Part shown: piece after piece, positions 1 through 7,938 of the stretch
How positions within the stretch are numbered: position 1 is the stretch's first letter
How the letters are laid out: each line of letters starts with the position of its first letter
Assembly: GCF_902859855.1 (NCBI RefSeq)
Contig: NZ_CADIKH010000042.1
Location: forward strand, 1 to 62,699
Origin: Paraburkholderia humisilvae
GTDB taxonomy: Bacteria > Pseudomonadota > Gammaproteobacteria > Burkholderiales > Burkholderiaceae
Length of the DNA: 62,699 bases
Direction of reading: 5' to 3'
Notes under the pieces: model-generated
The model's database searches: none
Told to the model about the DNA's origin: nothing
What the model saw: the letters and a program-made list of their open reading frames with translations, nothing else
Translations under genes and position numbers: made by a program

Positions 1-573
1 CGTCGCTCGCAACAAGCTCAAAAGCGCTCAGCACCGACCTTCGATCATCGCCGCGTGCTGGATTCAGGCAACCTTGTGGTGACGTCATGATTTATGGAAA
101 GGTCAATAGTAGGTACAGAGACGGCGAGTCAACGTTACGTTTAGTACGGACTGTCATTCCAGATTCGTGAAGAGTGCCTGCAACCCAGGTGTGCTTTGGG
201 TTTGAGGTCAGGTAATACCGCCATTCACAGCTGCTATGAAACGGAATTCATCGTTGCGAACATCAGATGTGCGGCGGGCAAGGCGGATAGCGTATCAATG
301 CGTAAATCGCGTCCGGGTCCGCACACGTGGGTAACCGATAAAAGCGAATTTATAAAGACTGAAGAAACCGTGGATCAAACACCCAACTCCGAATGACGCG
401 TTGCACCGTTGGGTAAATGCGCCGCACGTTATTGCCAATGTGCTGGCGGAATATTTGCCTTGCCTGCGTCGTTATGGAAGCGACGATGCCTGATTTTATT
501 CGGCCATCCCAACGATCGCTGCGCATACTGGGAACTCTGAAGCAGTCCATCGATTTATTTTGCTATCGAATAC
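1..573. other. Stretch without a convincing gene
   Basis: No frame here resembles a protein I recognise. The only suggestive piece is a 45-codon open stretch on the plus strand, 356-493, that begins directly after an in-frame stop and ends with TGA. It reads like the C-terminal end of a protein (a segment resembling HRWVNAPHVIANVLAEYLP), so it may be the tail of a decayed gene. I cannot assign a family. No promoter or terminator stands out. Confidence 0.4.
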
Positions 574-1002
574 ATGCACAACACCATTCTTGCCCCTGCG
601 GTCTTGCTGGCCGCATGGACGTCCGTTTTGTTGTGGGGCCCTAGCCTGTTTGCCCTGATAGTGATCGTCCTGACAGGGACAGCGCGTTCGCAGTACGAAG
701 GGCGCCCACCGTCGATCGAGTCGGGCGTTCGAAAGACGGGCACGTGGATTCGTTACGACACGGCACGACTGCTCGATGCGCCGGTGATCTTTTATGTGTT
801 GTCTTTCGCGCTGGCAATGACCCATCGCGCAAGCGACTTTGATAGTTACGTGGCGTGGTGTTACGCGTTGCTGCGAATCGCCTATAGCCTCAGCTGGATC
901 ACGCGCGCCACGGACCCGATACGGATTGTTTTATTTTTCACTTCGGCAGGCCTCCAGCAAGTCCTGATGATTCGTTGCCTGCTGGATGTGCTCGCGATGT
1001 AG
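574..1002 (+). CDS. MAPEG family membrane protein
   Basis: A 142-residue, very hydrophobic protein with about four membrane segments (near residues 5-30, 65-85, 90-110 and 115-140). Length and layout match bacterial MAPEG proteins, the family of microsomal glutathione transferases and eicosanoid-metabolism proteins. A polar loop after TM1 carries a GRPPS..E segment and is followed by the R-x-x-x-tyrosine-type region seen in bacterial MAPEG members. Bacterial members are inner-membrane proteins, often annotated as glutathione-dependent detoxification enzymes, but most are uncharacterised. It converges on the CGNR gene that ends 12 bases downstream. No clear Shine-Dalgarno sequence precedes the ATG. 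The fold assignment is fairly sure; any substrate would be a guess. Confidence 0.75.
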   Translation: MHNTILAPAVLLAAWTSVLLWGPSLFALIVIVLTGTARSQYEGRPPSIESGVRKTGTWIRYDTARLLDAPVIFYVLSFALAMTHRASDFDSYVAWCYALLRIAYSLSWITRATDPIRIVLFFTSAGLQQVLMIRCLLDVLAM

Positions 1003-1014
1003 GGGCGATCGTCG

Positions 1015-1602
1015 TTATTCGCCCGCGGCGTATTTTTGGCGGGCACGAAAGTTCGCGACCTTGTGACGATTGCCGCACATGGCCATGCTGCACCAGCGGC
1101 GCCGATGTGCTTTGGTGCGATCGTAGAACCACAAGATGCAGTCCTCCGACTCGCATTTCCTGACGAGTTCGAAGTCTCCGGTCGCGAGAAGCTCGGCGGC
1201 GGCCTGTGCAACGGGCGCAAGCAGCTGTTCCGGCGACGCTCGGTCATAGTTGTGGACCACATCCAGTTGCCCATGCGCTCTGCGGACCAGATTCACGTGA
1301 TACCGCGCATGGTCGAGAAACGAATTGAGCGCCGCGACATCCAGGCGCTTTCCGTCTTTCTTCTGAATAACCAGCTTTCTGATAGTATCCCGCAAGCTTC
1401 GCGCTGCATTTAAGAGTGCGCCCTTTCTGAATGAAGGCTGTTCCTTCGCATCCAGAAACTCCATGGCCTGCAACCACGCGATGACATCGCTGTCGGTTTC
1501 CAGATACTCGTATAGACCGCTTTCATTGCGCGCGACCGTATTGAGGAAATCAAGCGCCGGGTCGTCGGCGATCTGTAAAAACGCCTGAGCAGGGGCAAGC
1601 AT
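1015..1602 (-). CDS. ABATE/CGNR zinc-finger protein 1
   Basis: 195 residues. The N-terminal two thirds match the ABATE domain (a start with ADDPALDFLNTV, then a helical region and the AAAELLATGDF helix). The C-terminus is a CGNR zinc finger with four cysteines in the spacing C-x4-C-x15-C-x4-C, ending in the signature CGNR. CGNR proteins are presumed DNA-binding transcription regulators; the ABATE half may bind a ligand. Two paralogues lie at about 12.7 and 13.4 kb, with near-identical zinc-finger cores (RRRWC..CGN). The gene reads away from a promoter region with three GTAAC/GTTAC half-sites. Family identity is firm; the regulated function is unknown. Confidence 0.88.
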   Translation of the reverse strand: MLAPAQAFLQIADDPALDFLNTVARNESGLYEYLETDSDVIAWLQAMEFLDAKEQPSFRKGALLNAARSLRDTIRKLVIQKKDGKRLDVAALNSFLDHARYHVNLVRRAHGQLDVVHNYDRASPEQLLAPVAQAAAELLATGDFELVRKCESEDCILWFYDRTKAHRRRWCSMAMCGNRHKVANFRARQKYAAGE

Positions 1603-1632
1603 CAGTCTTCTCCGGTAGCTGGGGAGGCGATT

Positions 1633-1730
1633 GTAACCGCTAAAACGTAGGTTGACAAGTTACGCCAAGAAGTTTCCTGAAAGTTACATCCTGCGCCGGC
1701 GCTTGCGGTTTCGGTTTCGGTTTCGGTAAC
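1633..1730. promoter_or_regulatory. GTAAC/GTTAC half-sites upstream of CGNR gene 1
   Basis: GTAAC at 1633-1637, AAGTTAC at 1657-1663, AAGTTAC at 1681-1687 and GTAAC at 1726-1730. The two AAGTTAC copies are direct repeats 24 bp apart; each can pair with a flanking GTAAC as an inverted repeat. The same half-sites occur upstream of four other genes between 7.8 and 14.0 kb. This looks like an operator array for a shared regulator; which protein binds is not shown. Confidence 0.5.
1707..1724. repeat. Tandem hexamer GGTTTC x3
   Basis: Three perfect tandem copies of GGTTTC, followed by the near-copy GGTAAC at 1725-1730 that also supplies a GTAAC half-site. It lies in the intergenic region upstream of CGNR gene 1. 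A copy-number change here would alter spacing between operator half-sites. Confidence 0.7.
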
Positions 1731-2009
1731 CTGTATTCGCAATATACCGGAGTCTGAGCGGTCGCGCGTACCTCGCACGCCTGTTCGATTGACGGTCTAT
1801 CGGTGCGAGCGGTGTGAGGCGTGCGGAGGTTGCCAGCTGTTACTGGAATATGCGCTTGAGAAGCAGCTGCCGTTCATTTCTGGCATAAGTGAATGTCAGC
1901 GCAAGAGGGATGTCAAGTGCGAACCGCGTAACGCAGAACAATCACGCGGAGCAAATCGCGCAGTGCAATCACACGACGCGGGGTTCAGACATCGATAGCG
2001 CGAGCAGCC
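1731..2009. other. Intergenic remainder, nothing assignable
   Basis: Between the half-site array and the end of the racemase-like gene. A 69-codon open frame on the plus strand (1789-1998) is rich in cysteine and charged residues, has no recognisable domain or Shine-Dalgarno sequence, and is probably not coding. Confidence 0.4.
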
Positions 2010-3104
2010 TTACAGAAGCTGACATCGTTTGACGGCGTCCTGATCCCAGACAATCCCGTTGCCAGCGCGGTCGGAGAGCATAGCGTTGCCATCGCTGATG
2101 CGAAGCGGTTCTTCGAGCAAGAGGTTCGCCCAGTCGACGTATTCGAGCCAATGCCTGGTGGGAGTCGCGGCTAACAGATGCGCGCTGATCTCGGGGAACA
2201 GGTGCGACGAAACCGGCCGGCCGGCGGCGGCCGCAACACCGCTCGCCAGACGCCAGCCCGACACGCCGCCGATACGATCCACGTCGAACATCAGATAGTC
2301 GGACGCATCCACCTTTAGCGAATCGAACACGGGCGGCAGGCCCACCAGATTTTCGCCGAGTTGCAGCGGCGTCTTCGTCGCTGATGCGATCATCGCGAGA
2401 TGTTCGAAGTCGTCATGTCTGATCGGTTCTTCGATCCAATACACGCCTTCGCCGTCAAGTTGCGGGCAGTACTCCATCGCGGCGGCAAAGCTCAGCGCCT
2501 GATTGAAGTCGACCATGATTGCAATATCGTCTGCAAGACGCTTTCGTACCGCGCGAAGCGCGATGAGATCGTCAGCAAAGCGGGTGCGGCCCAGACGCAT
2601 TTTGACTGCGGAAAATCCGGCCGACACCAGTTCTTCCGCCTGGTCGGCGGCTTGGTCGGCGGGCATCAGACCGAGGCCGTTGCTGTTATATGCCCGAATC
2701 GGCCGAATCGAGCCGCCAAGGTACACCGCGAGCGGGACCCCGGCGCACACGGATAGCGCGTCCCACGCGGCGCCGTCAATCGCGGACGCGACCATGCGAA
2801 GCGGACCATAGAGGCCCGTTAGCTTGAAATATCGCGCGACGGATTCCGACAGCTCGACCGGCGCGAGCTCATGTCCAGCGAGAAAGTCGCTCAGATCGCG
2901 CACGATGACCTCTAGCGACCGCGCGACGGACTCGAGATAGCAGAATGCGTAGGACCGGCCGCAAATTCCATCATCCGTCTGAAGTGTCAGGAGCAGCAAT
3001 GAAGCGCTGCGGATCGATTGCGCGCTGGTGCCCAAAGGGCGATTCATTGGCACCGAGACCGCTACGGCGTCGATCGATCGTATCTTGAGAGGATGCGTTG
3101 TCAT
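2010..3104 (-). CDS. Mandelate racemase-like enolase-superfamily enzyme
   Basis: 364 residues from the ATG at 3104, which overlaps the upstream gene's stop as ATGA; the open frame continues upstream but that part has no homology. The whole protein lines up with mandelate racemase, including the C-terminal ISAHLLAATPT..HWLE stretch. Metal ligands D199, E225 and E251 and the His-Asp dyad D274/H301 are visible. In the K-x-K motif of mandelate racemase the second lysine, the (S)-face base, is arginine here (K168-M-R170). A dehydratase or one-base epimerase on an alpha-hydroxy acid is therefore more likely than a true two-base racemase. It sits in an apparent operon with a ketopantoate-reductase-like gene and an alpha/beta hydrolase. 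The substrate is unknown. Confidence 0.85.
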   Translation of the reverse strand: MTTHPLKIRSIDAVAVSVPMNRPLGTSAQSIRSASLLLLTLQTDDGICGRSYAFCYLESVARSLEVIVRDLSDFLAGHELAPVELSESVARYFKLTGLYGPLRMVASAIDGAAWDALSVCAGVPLAVYLGGSIRPIRAYNSNGLGLMPADQAADQAEELVSAGFSAVKMRLGRTRFADDLIALRAVRKRLADDIAIMVDFNQALSFAAAMEYCPQLDGEGVYWIEEPIRHDDFEHLAMIASATKTPLQLGENLVGLPPVFDSLKVDASDYLMFDVDRIGGVSGWRLASGVAAAAGRPVSSHLFPEISAHLLAATPTRHWLEYVDWANLLLEEPLRISDGNAMLSDRAGNGIVWDQDAVKRCQLL

Positions 3105-4024
3105 GCGTTCTTTCCGTCCGCGTATAGCGCGAGGATGTCTGAAATCGCGCTGTTTTTCGGCGTCGGGACATTGAGCTGCGAGCCGAATGTGCAAACCGCG
3201 CCGCTTAGCCACGGCAATTCCAGGCGGTTGCCGCGTCCGAGATCGTGATGCATTGACGACGTCATCGTCGCGGGCAGGGTGTCGCAAAAGGCGAGCCGGT
3301 CGTCTGCGAAATTCGCGGGCAGGTTCACGCCTTTGGCTCGCCCGACGGCCACGACTTCGCTCATCACTTGCAGCAGGAAGGCTCGCGTGCGCGGATCCTC
3401 GCGAATCGGACCGATCGGCTGGCGGATCGATGACGTCGTTCCCGACAGACCAACCAGAAATACGAACTTTTCCCAGATGAGACGTTGAATGTCGTCACTG
3501 ATTTCCGCGGTAATGCCTGCTTTCTGACACGCGTCATAAAAGGCTGTCACCCTCGCCGAGCGGTTTGCGTCATATTCACCGAATGCAAGCTTTTGCAGCG
3601 TTCCGCTGTGCACGATTAACCCAGGTTCGCCGATCGTTGCGGCGATATAGCAGACGCCGCCGATAATCGAACGCTTAGGCAAATAGCGAGCGAGGATCTC
3701 GTCCTTCTGCACGCCATTCTGAAAGGAGATGACCGCTGCGCCTTTTTCGGCAAGCGGTTTGAGCGACTCGGCAACCGATTCCGTGCCCCACAACTTCACG
3801 GCGACAAGCACAAGATCAGCCGATTTGACGACGCTTAGGTCTTCCACCACGTTCGGGCTGCTGATGACGAGGTCACCCAGCGGACTCGTCACCCGCAGAC
3901 CGTTTCCACGGATCGCCGCGAGGTGCCTGCCGCGCGCGATAAAGGTCACATCGTATCCCGCAGTTGCCAGACGGGCGCCGAAATATCCGCCGACGCCTCC
4001 TGATCCCAACACCACAATTTTCAT
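3101..4024 (-). CDS. 2-dehydropantoate 2-reductase family (ApbA/PanE) protein
   Basis: 307 residues. The N-terminus has the Rossmann NADP-binding loop GSGGVGGYFGARLA (residues 7-20); the conserved FQNGVQ motif follows near residue 100, and the C-terminal helical domain has the usual family length. Canonical members reduce ketopantoate to pantoate for pantothenate synthesis. Many genomes carry extra paralogues in catabolic clusters that act on other 2-keto acids. Its stop overlaps the start of the racemase-like gene (ATGA at 3101-3104), so the two are translationally coupled. This placement favours a catabolic paralogue over the housekeeping panE. Confidence 0.85.
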   Translation of the reverse strand: MKIVVLGSGGVGGYFGARLATAGYDVTFIARGRHLAAIRGNGLRVTSPLGDLVISSPNVVEDLSVVKSADLVLVAVKLWGTESVAESLKPLAEKGAAVISFQNGVQKDEILARYLPKRSIIGGVCYIAATIGEPGLIVHSGTLQKLAFGEYDANRSARVTAFYDACQKAGITAEISDDIQRLIWEKFVFLVGLSGTTSSIRQPIGPIREDPRTRAFLLQVMSEVVAVGRAKGVNLPANFADDRLAFCDTLPATMTSSMHHDLGRGNRLELPWLSGAVCTFGSQLNVPTPKNSAISDILALYADGKNA

Positions 4025-4053
4025 CGGTAATCTCGCTCAATCAAAAAGATGCC

Positions 4054-4890
4054 TCAGCGTGTCTCCCGCACAAACTCCGCCAGCATCTTGCCCAGTAACG
4101 CGGGTTCGTCTTCGGGCAAAAAATGTCCGGCGGTATCCACAACTTCGAGTCTTGCGTTGTGCAACGCGTCGACCAGTCTCTGACCATATTTCAGCGGTTG
4201 AAAGCGATCTTGAGCACCCCAAACCAGCAACACCGGAATCCGCAGTGCCTCGATATCGGCGATCCGCGCTTCGAGGTCTTCGCTGCGAAGTGCACGTGCG
4301 GCACGCAAATAGGCTTCGCGCCCGGCCACGCCTGCAAACGGGCGCTCATATTCGGCGACGAGCTCAGGCGTCACGCGTTCGATCTTGACTAAACCTTGGC
4401 GGAGGCCTTTCGCGAACCCCCGTTTCAGATCGAAGTCTTCCGCGCCCAGTATCGCGTCCCAAACGGGATCTTTTAGCCGGGCAATGCCAGGTTCTGGAAA
4501 TGAGTCATAAGCTACGCTGTCGACCAACGCCATGCGGCCGACCGACAGCGACGCATCGAGCGCAAGCAGTTGCGCGACTCCGCCTCCAATATCGTGACCG
4601 ACGACGGTTCCGCCTTGCCATCCGGTTTGACGTAGCGCTTCGGCGATAAAAGCGGCCTGCGCACGCACGCCGATGTCGATGGACTCCGGCTTCGACGACT
4701 CACCGTATCCGACCAGATCGAAAGCAATCCACCCGCATTGTTGTGCTGACAGTTCCGGCGTGACCGCACGCCACAGGTGCCGGTTCGTCGGAATGCCATG
4801 CAGTAACACGACCGTCGGTGTTTCAGCAGTGCGTGTAAAAGCGATGTGCTGTCCGTTAGCGCTGACGGAACCTTCGATGGTTGCTTGCAT
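4054..4890 (-). CDS. Alpha/beta hydrolase with Asp nucleophile motif
   Basis: 278 residues. The oxyanion motif HGIPTN is at 31-36 and the nucleophile elbow is G-H-D-I-G-G with D100 in the centre. An aspartate there is typical of epoxide hydrolases, haloalkane dehalogenases and fluoroacetate dehalogenases rather than serine esterases. The catalytic histidine is likely in AGHFLPEDEP near residue 258. It ends 29 bp before the ketopantoate-reductase-like gene and is probably its operon partner. A decayed haloacid dehalogenase lies nearby at 6.3 kb, but nothing proves a halogenated substrate. Confidence 0.85.
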   Translation of the reverse strand: MQATIEGSVSANGQHIAFTRTAETPTVVLLHGIPTNRHLWRAVTPELSAQQCGWIAFDLVGYGESSKPESIDIGVRAQAAFIAEALRQTGWQGGTVVGHDIGGGVAQLLALDASLSVGRMALVDSVAYDSFPEPGIARLKDPVWDAILGAEDFDLKRGFAKGLRQGLVKIERVTPELVAEYERPFAGVAGREAYLRAARALRSEDLEARIADIEALRIPVLLVWGAQDRFQPLKYGQRLVDALHNARLEVVDTAGHFLPEDEPALLGKMLAEFVRETR

Positions 4891-4922
4891 GGCGGATACC
4901 TCTGAATGGTCACATGCACTGC

Positions 4923-5504
4923 CTAAGCAGACCGCGAGTCGCCGTGTTCCACGATCGCGAGATCAAGACAGCCGAGTAGTGCTGCGCGCGCGTCATTGGC
5001 GCGGGACCGCTTCATTGCGCGACTGACGGCGAAACTGCCTTGAACGACCATTACGATGGTCAGCGCGATGTGCGCGGCCGGCAGGGCCAACCTGATCGAC
5101 CCCGCCGCCTGCTCCTGGTTGAGGATGTCTTGTAGCCGCGTCTCGAGGTGGTCGAAATAGTGCGACAAAGGCCGCCGCAATTCGTCATCCTGAATCGCTG
5201 AATCCCAAACGAGGCGACCGACGCGACAACCCGACAACGGCCTTCTGTTTTGTTCCAGAAACCTGAGCAGCCGATCTTTAAAGCGCCCGTTGCGCGACAT
5301 CGCCTCTTCGAAATCGGCTATGCGCTCTTCTACGACCTCGACGATCGCTTCGCGCACGAGCGCCTGTTTGCTGGGGAAATGGTGATAAAAACTGCCTTGA
5401 CCGGCATGGCTCTTTGCCTGGATGTCACGCGGGCTCGTGGCTTCATAGCCCTTCTCCCAGAGCAGATCTTTCGTTGCCTCGATGATGTCTTCGCGCCGGC
5501 CCAT
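4923..5504 (-). CDS. TetR/AcrR family transcriptional regulator
   Basis: 193 residues from the ATG at 5504; the frame is open 28 codons further upstream, but this start gives the normal family length and follows a GGGAG. The N-terminal helix-turn-helix is clear (helix 1 REDIIEATKDLLWEKGYEAT, then the recognition region ending in SFYHHFPSKQALV). The ligand-binding C-terminal half has no specific signature. It lies 32 bp upstream of the hydrolase gene on the same strand and probably controls the hydrolase, reductase and racemase-like operon. Confidence 0.85.
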   Translation of the reverse strand: MGRREDIIEATKDLLWEKGYEATSPRDIQAKSHAGQGSFYHHFPSKQALVREAIVEVVEERIADFEEAMSRNGRFKDRLLRFLEQNRRPLSGCRVGRLVWDSAIQDDELRRPLSHYFDHLETRLQDILNQEQAAGSIRLALPAAHIALTIVMVVQGSFAVSRAMKRSRANDARAALLGCLDLAIVEHGDSRSA

Positions 5505-5823
5505 CGCCACGTCACTCCCGCTGATGAATACGTCGTCTGTGATGTACATACTATGAGGTACAGCAGGAGGGGTCAAGGCGAATCCCATTCGAGCTTGCCA
5601 CGCGGGCCAAGTTGAAACCTGTATAACGGGATATATTGGTTACAATGTGATTTTGCTTCTGAAAGGTGGCAATCGTATGCCGATGACAAGGTCGATCGAA
5701 GCCGAATTCCGCTTCAACGCTGCGGCAGCCGTGCGAAGGTTCATGTGTTCAAGCAAAAGAATCAGGGTCGCGTGCATACGCATTGAACTGCGCGCCGACC
5801 CATGACCGCGCGTGTCGGTATGC

Positions 5824-6087
5824 TCAACTACCACCGAAGTAGATATTGCAGAAGCTGACTGGCCCGTTACAGCCTTTGACGATGGGCTTTGTCGGCCCGG
5901 TGTTGAATCCCGACGGGTAATCGGACGGGGCACCGCTGTCGCGTCGCTTATCCGCGTGCGTGACAGTTGTGCCAGACATTTGTGCTTGAGCAACCGTGTT
6001 GTCGGGCGGCGAAGTTTCCTGCGCTTGAGCAAACGAAATTCCGCTTACCACCAAAGACACGGCGGCGATTACCTTAACGATGTGCAT
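5824..6087 (-). CDS. Small secreted protein of unknown function
   Basis: 87 residues with a clear signal peptide (MHIVKVIAAVSLVVSGISFA, then a QA-Q junction). The mature part of about 65 residues is polar and disordered-looking, and ends in a motif with two cysteines and a glycine-rich tail (C-N-G-P-V-S-F-C..GG). A GGAGA lies about 8 bases before the ATG. Similar short periplasmic proteins are common in Burkholderiales and are uncharacterised. It is flanked by regions without genes (5505-5823 and 6088-6326), in which I see no motif worth naming. Confidence 0.65.
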   Translation of the reverse strand: MHIVKVIAAVSLVVSGISFAQAQETSPPDNTVAQAQMSGTTVTHADKRRDSGAPSDYPSGFNTGPTKPIVKGCNGPVSFCNIYFGGS

Positions 6088-6326
6088 CTAAAAATCTCCG
6101 ATACGTTAGCGATGTGCTTCGACGGCACAACTATAGGTTTCAGAGATTCGCGGATACAGAAGCCTGGATGGAAGAAACCGTTCTATAACTTGACGCTAAT
6201 GTCAGACGGACACGCGATTAGAGACGGAAATGTGTTTTCACTGTTTCATTTTATGCAGGCTGTCTCCTGCATGATCCGCTGACCTACCCGTCAAACGTCT
6301 TGCGCGGCGGGTGTCGAGGTGCATCG

Positions 6327-6600
6327 CGCCAACCCGGAGCGTTTGGGGACAAAGCCGAAGCCTTTGCCGCGATGTGGCGATCACGCCAACTGGAATAGTG
6401 CTGGGCGCCCATCCGGATGCCCGCGAAGCGCTCACCCAATTGAAAGATTTGAATATCAGAATTTCTGTTCTGTCGAATGGAACGCCCCCGATGGTGAAGG
6501 CCGCGCTGGAGGCGGGTGGATTGCTGGAATTTATCGATGATGTTCTGTCGGTTGATGATCGAAAAATCCACAAGCACGATCCGCGTGTGTCGCGCGGATC
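6327..6600 (+). pseudogene. Remnant of a type II haloacid dehalogenase (HAD)
   Basis: Two separated pieces in different frames match (S)-2-haloacid dehalogenases. Piece one, about 6348-6395, reads DKAEAFAAMWRSRQLE, the segment before the usual QLEYTWL, and is cut by a stop. Piece two, about 6400-6600, contains HPDA..ALTQLK, the HAD motif II stretch ISVLSNGTP and FDDVLSVD-like and DPRV segments. The roughly 50-60 residues between them are missing, as are the N-terminal nucleophile Asp motif and the C-terminus. The gene is therefore deleted and frameshifted and cannot make enzyme. Confidence 0.65.
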
Positions 6601-6735
6601 AATCGGGCGAATGTGGTACGTGAGTACGAATTTGCGCAGTCACATAGCGAACATCGGTCGCTTCGCGAGCTGACGACGTTGATCAGGTAAGCAAAGCGTG
6701 CGCTTTACGAACCCCGGGAGAGGATTGTGGTGGAG

Positions 6736-7728
6736 ATGCTTCACAACGTGCGTATTTTTGTGCGCGTAGTCGAAACCGGCTCCTTCACGGCCGTCGCGAA
6801 CGAGCTGAACACGACGACCGGGAAAATTTCACGCACGGTAACGGCGCTCGAGGAGCATTTGAGCGCCGCTTTGATCCACCGTACGACCCGGCATCTTTCG
6901 ATGACGGACACGGGTGATCGGTACTACCGGCGTATGAAGGCGATTCTCGCGGACATCGACCACGCGAACGCGGAAGCGCGCAACGCAACCACCATTCCTC
7001 ACGGGCGCATCCGCATCCATTCGATGCCGGGACTCGCGGAAAGTCACATGACAGCGGCGATTGTCGCTTTTCAGGCCGCCAACCCGGACGTATCAGTTGA
7101 ATTGAGGGTGGAGCAGCGCATGCCCAATCTGGTGGAGGAAGGATACGACGTATCGTTCATCGCCGCACCAAAATTACCCGATTCCGGTTACGTGTCCAGT
7201 TTGTTCGGGAAATCGTACGGGATACTGGTTGCGTCGGGAGATTATCTGGCTCGACGCGGGGTTCCGAAGGACATTGCGGACCTGAAGAAGCACACGCTAC
7301 TCAGGCTTGAAAGTCCGGTAGGGCCGACTGACGAGTGGATACTGGAAGGGCCCGACGGCGAGGTTAGCGTTCCGGTGGCGGTTTCACCGTTCCAGGCGAA
7401 TTCGGCAAGAGCACTCACCTACTCGCTGCTGTCAGGCGCGGGAATCGGCACACTTGCAAGCTATACGGTCGTGAGCGATTTGCGTAGCGGCGCGTTGGTT
7501 CGGGTGCTGCCGCAATATCGGCTTCATGCATTCAACATCGTTGCACTCTATCCCGCTCGCCGATACCTGGATGCCAAGGTCGCGCAGCTTATCGACTATC
7601 TGAAAGACCATATATCGCCGGCGCTGGACGAACTGCACCGCACCATTGAGGCGATCGGTGGCGAGCCCGCCGGGTCGGGCGCACACGGCGCGACGGTCCT
7701 GCGGCATGTAACACCTGGCGCGGCGTAG
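6736..7728 (+). CDS. LysR family transcriptional regulator 1
   Basis: About 330 residues. The winged helix-turn-helix (residues 1-60; FVRVVETGSFTAVANEL, then KISRTVTALEEHL) is followed by a substrate-binding domain typical of the CrgA-like LysR group. AGAGGA at 6719-6724 precedes several possible starts: GTG 6727, GTG 6730 and ATG 6736. I took the ATG because LysR proteins usually begin one residue before this LHNVRIFVRVV segment. The last 20 or so residues are a non-conserved tail. Its target may be the hydrolase downstream at 7939. Confidence 0.88.
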   Translation: MLHNVRIFVRVVETGSFTAVANELNTTTGKISRTVTALEEHLSAALIHRTTRHLSMTDTGDRYYRRMKAILADIDHANAEARNATTIPHGRIRIHSMPGLAESHMTAAIVAFQAANPDVSVELRVEQRMPNLVEEGYDVSFIAAPKLPDSGYVSSLFGKSYGILVASGDYLARRGVPKDIADLKKHTLLRLESPVGPTDEWILEGPDGEVSVPVAVSPFQANSARALTYSLLSGAGIGTLASYTVVSDLRSGALVRVLPQYRLHAFNIVALYPARRYLDAKVAQLIDYLKDHISPALDELHRTIEAIGGEPAGSGAHGATVLRHVTPGAA

Positions 7729-7769
7729 TCGCACATCGGGCGATTTGGACATGCATATCGGGTGCTTTG

Positions 7770-7784
7770 CAATAGATTCTATTG
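7770..7784. promoter_or_regulatory. Palindrome CAATAGA-T-TCTATTG
   Basis: A perfect 7-1-7 inverted repeat in the region between LysR gene 1 and the hydrolase, about 70 bp upstream of the GTAAC/GTTAC operator. It has the size of a dimeric regulator site. No binding protein can be named. Confidence 0.4.
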
Positions 7785-7837
7785 AATAGGATACCGACGG
7801 GAATTGTGCTGATCGCCGGTCTTCTCACGATCTTCAG

Positions 7838-7868
7838 GTAACTGATAAAAGTAACTTTGAAAAGTTAC
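7838..7868. promoter_or_regulatory. Perfect GTAACTTT/AAAGTTAC inverted repeat upstream of the hydrolase
   Basis: GTAACTTTGAAAAGTTAC at 7851-7868 is a perfect 8-2-8 palindrome; another GTAAC lies at 7838-7842. It is 71 bp upstream of the hydrolase ATG, and matches half-sites found before the three CGNR genes and before LysR gene 2. Likely an operator. Confidence 0.6.
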
Positions 7869-7938
7869 ATAAACGGATTACGATAAGGCGTTTGAAGAGG
7901 GCCGTCGGCCCGTCGAGCAACTGTTCATGGAGGTCTCA

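Noticed and set aside
1789..1998. A small Cys-rich protein upstream of the racemase-like gene
   Set aside because: No ribosome site, no recognisable fold, and overlapping the likely promoter region; treated as non-coding.
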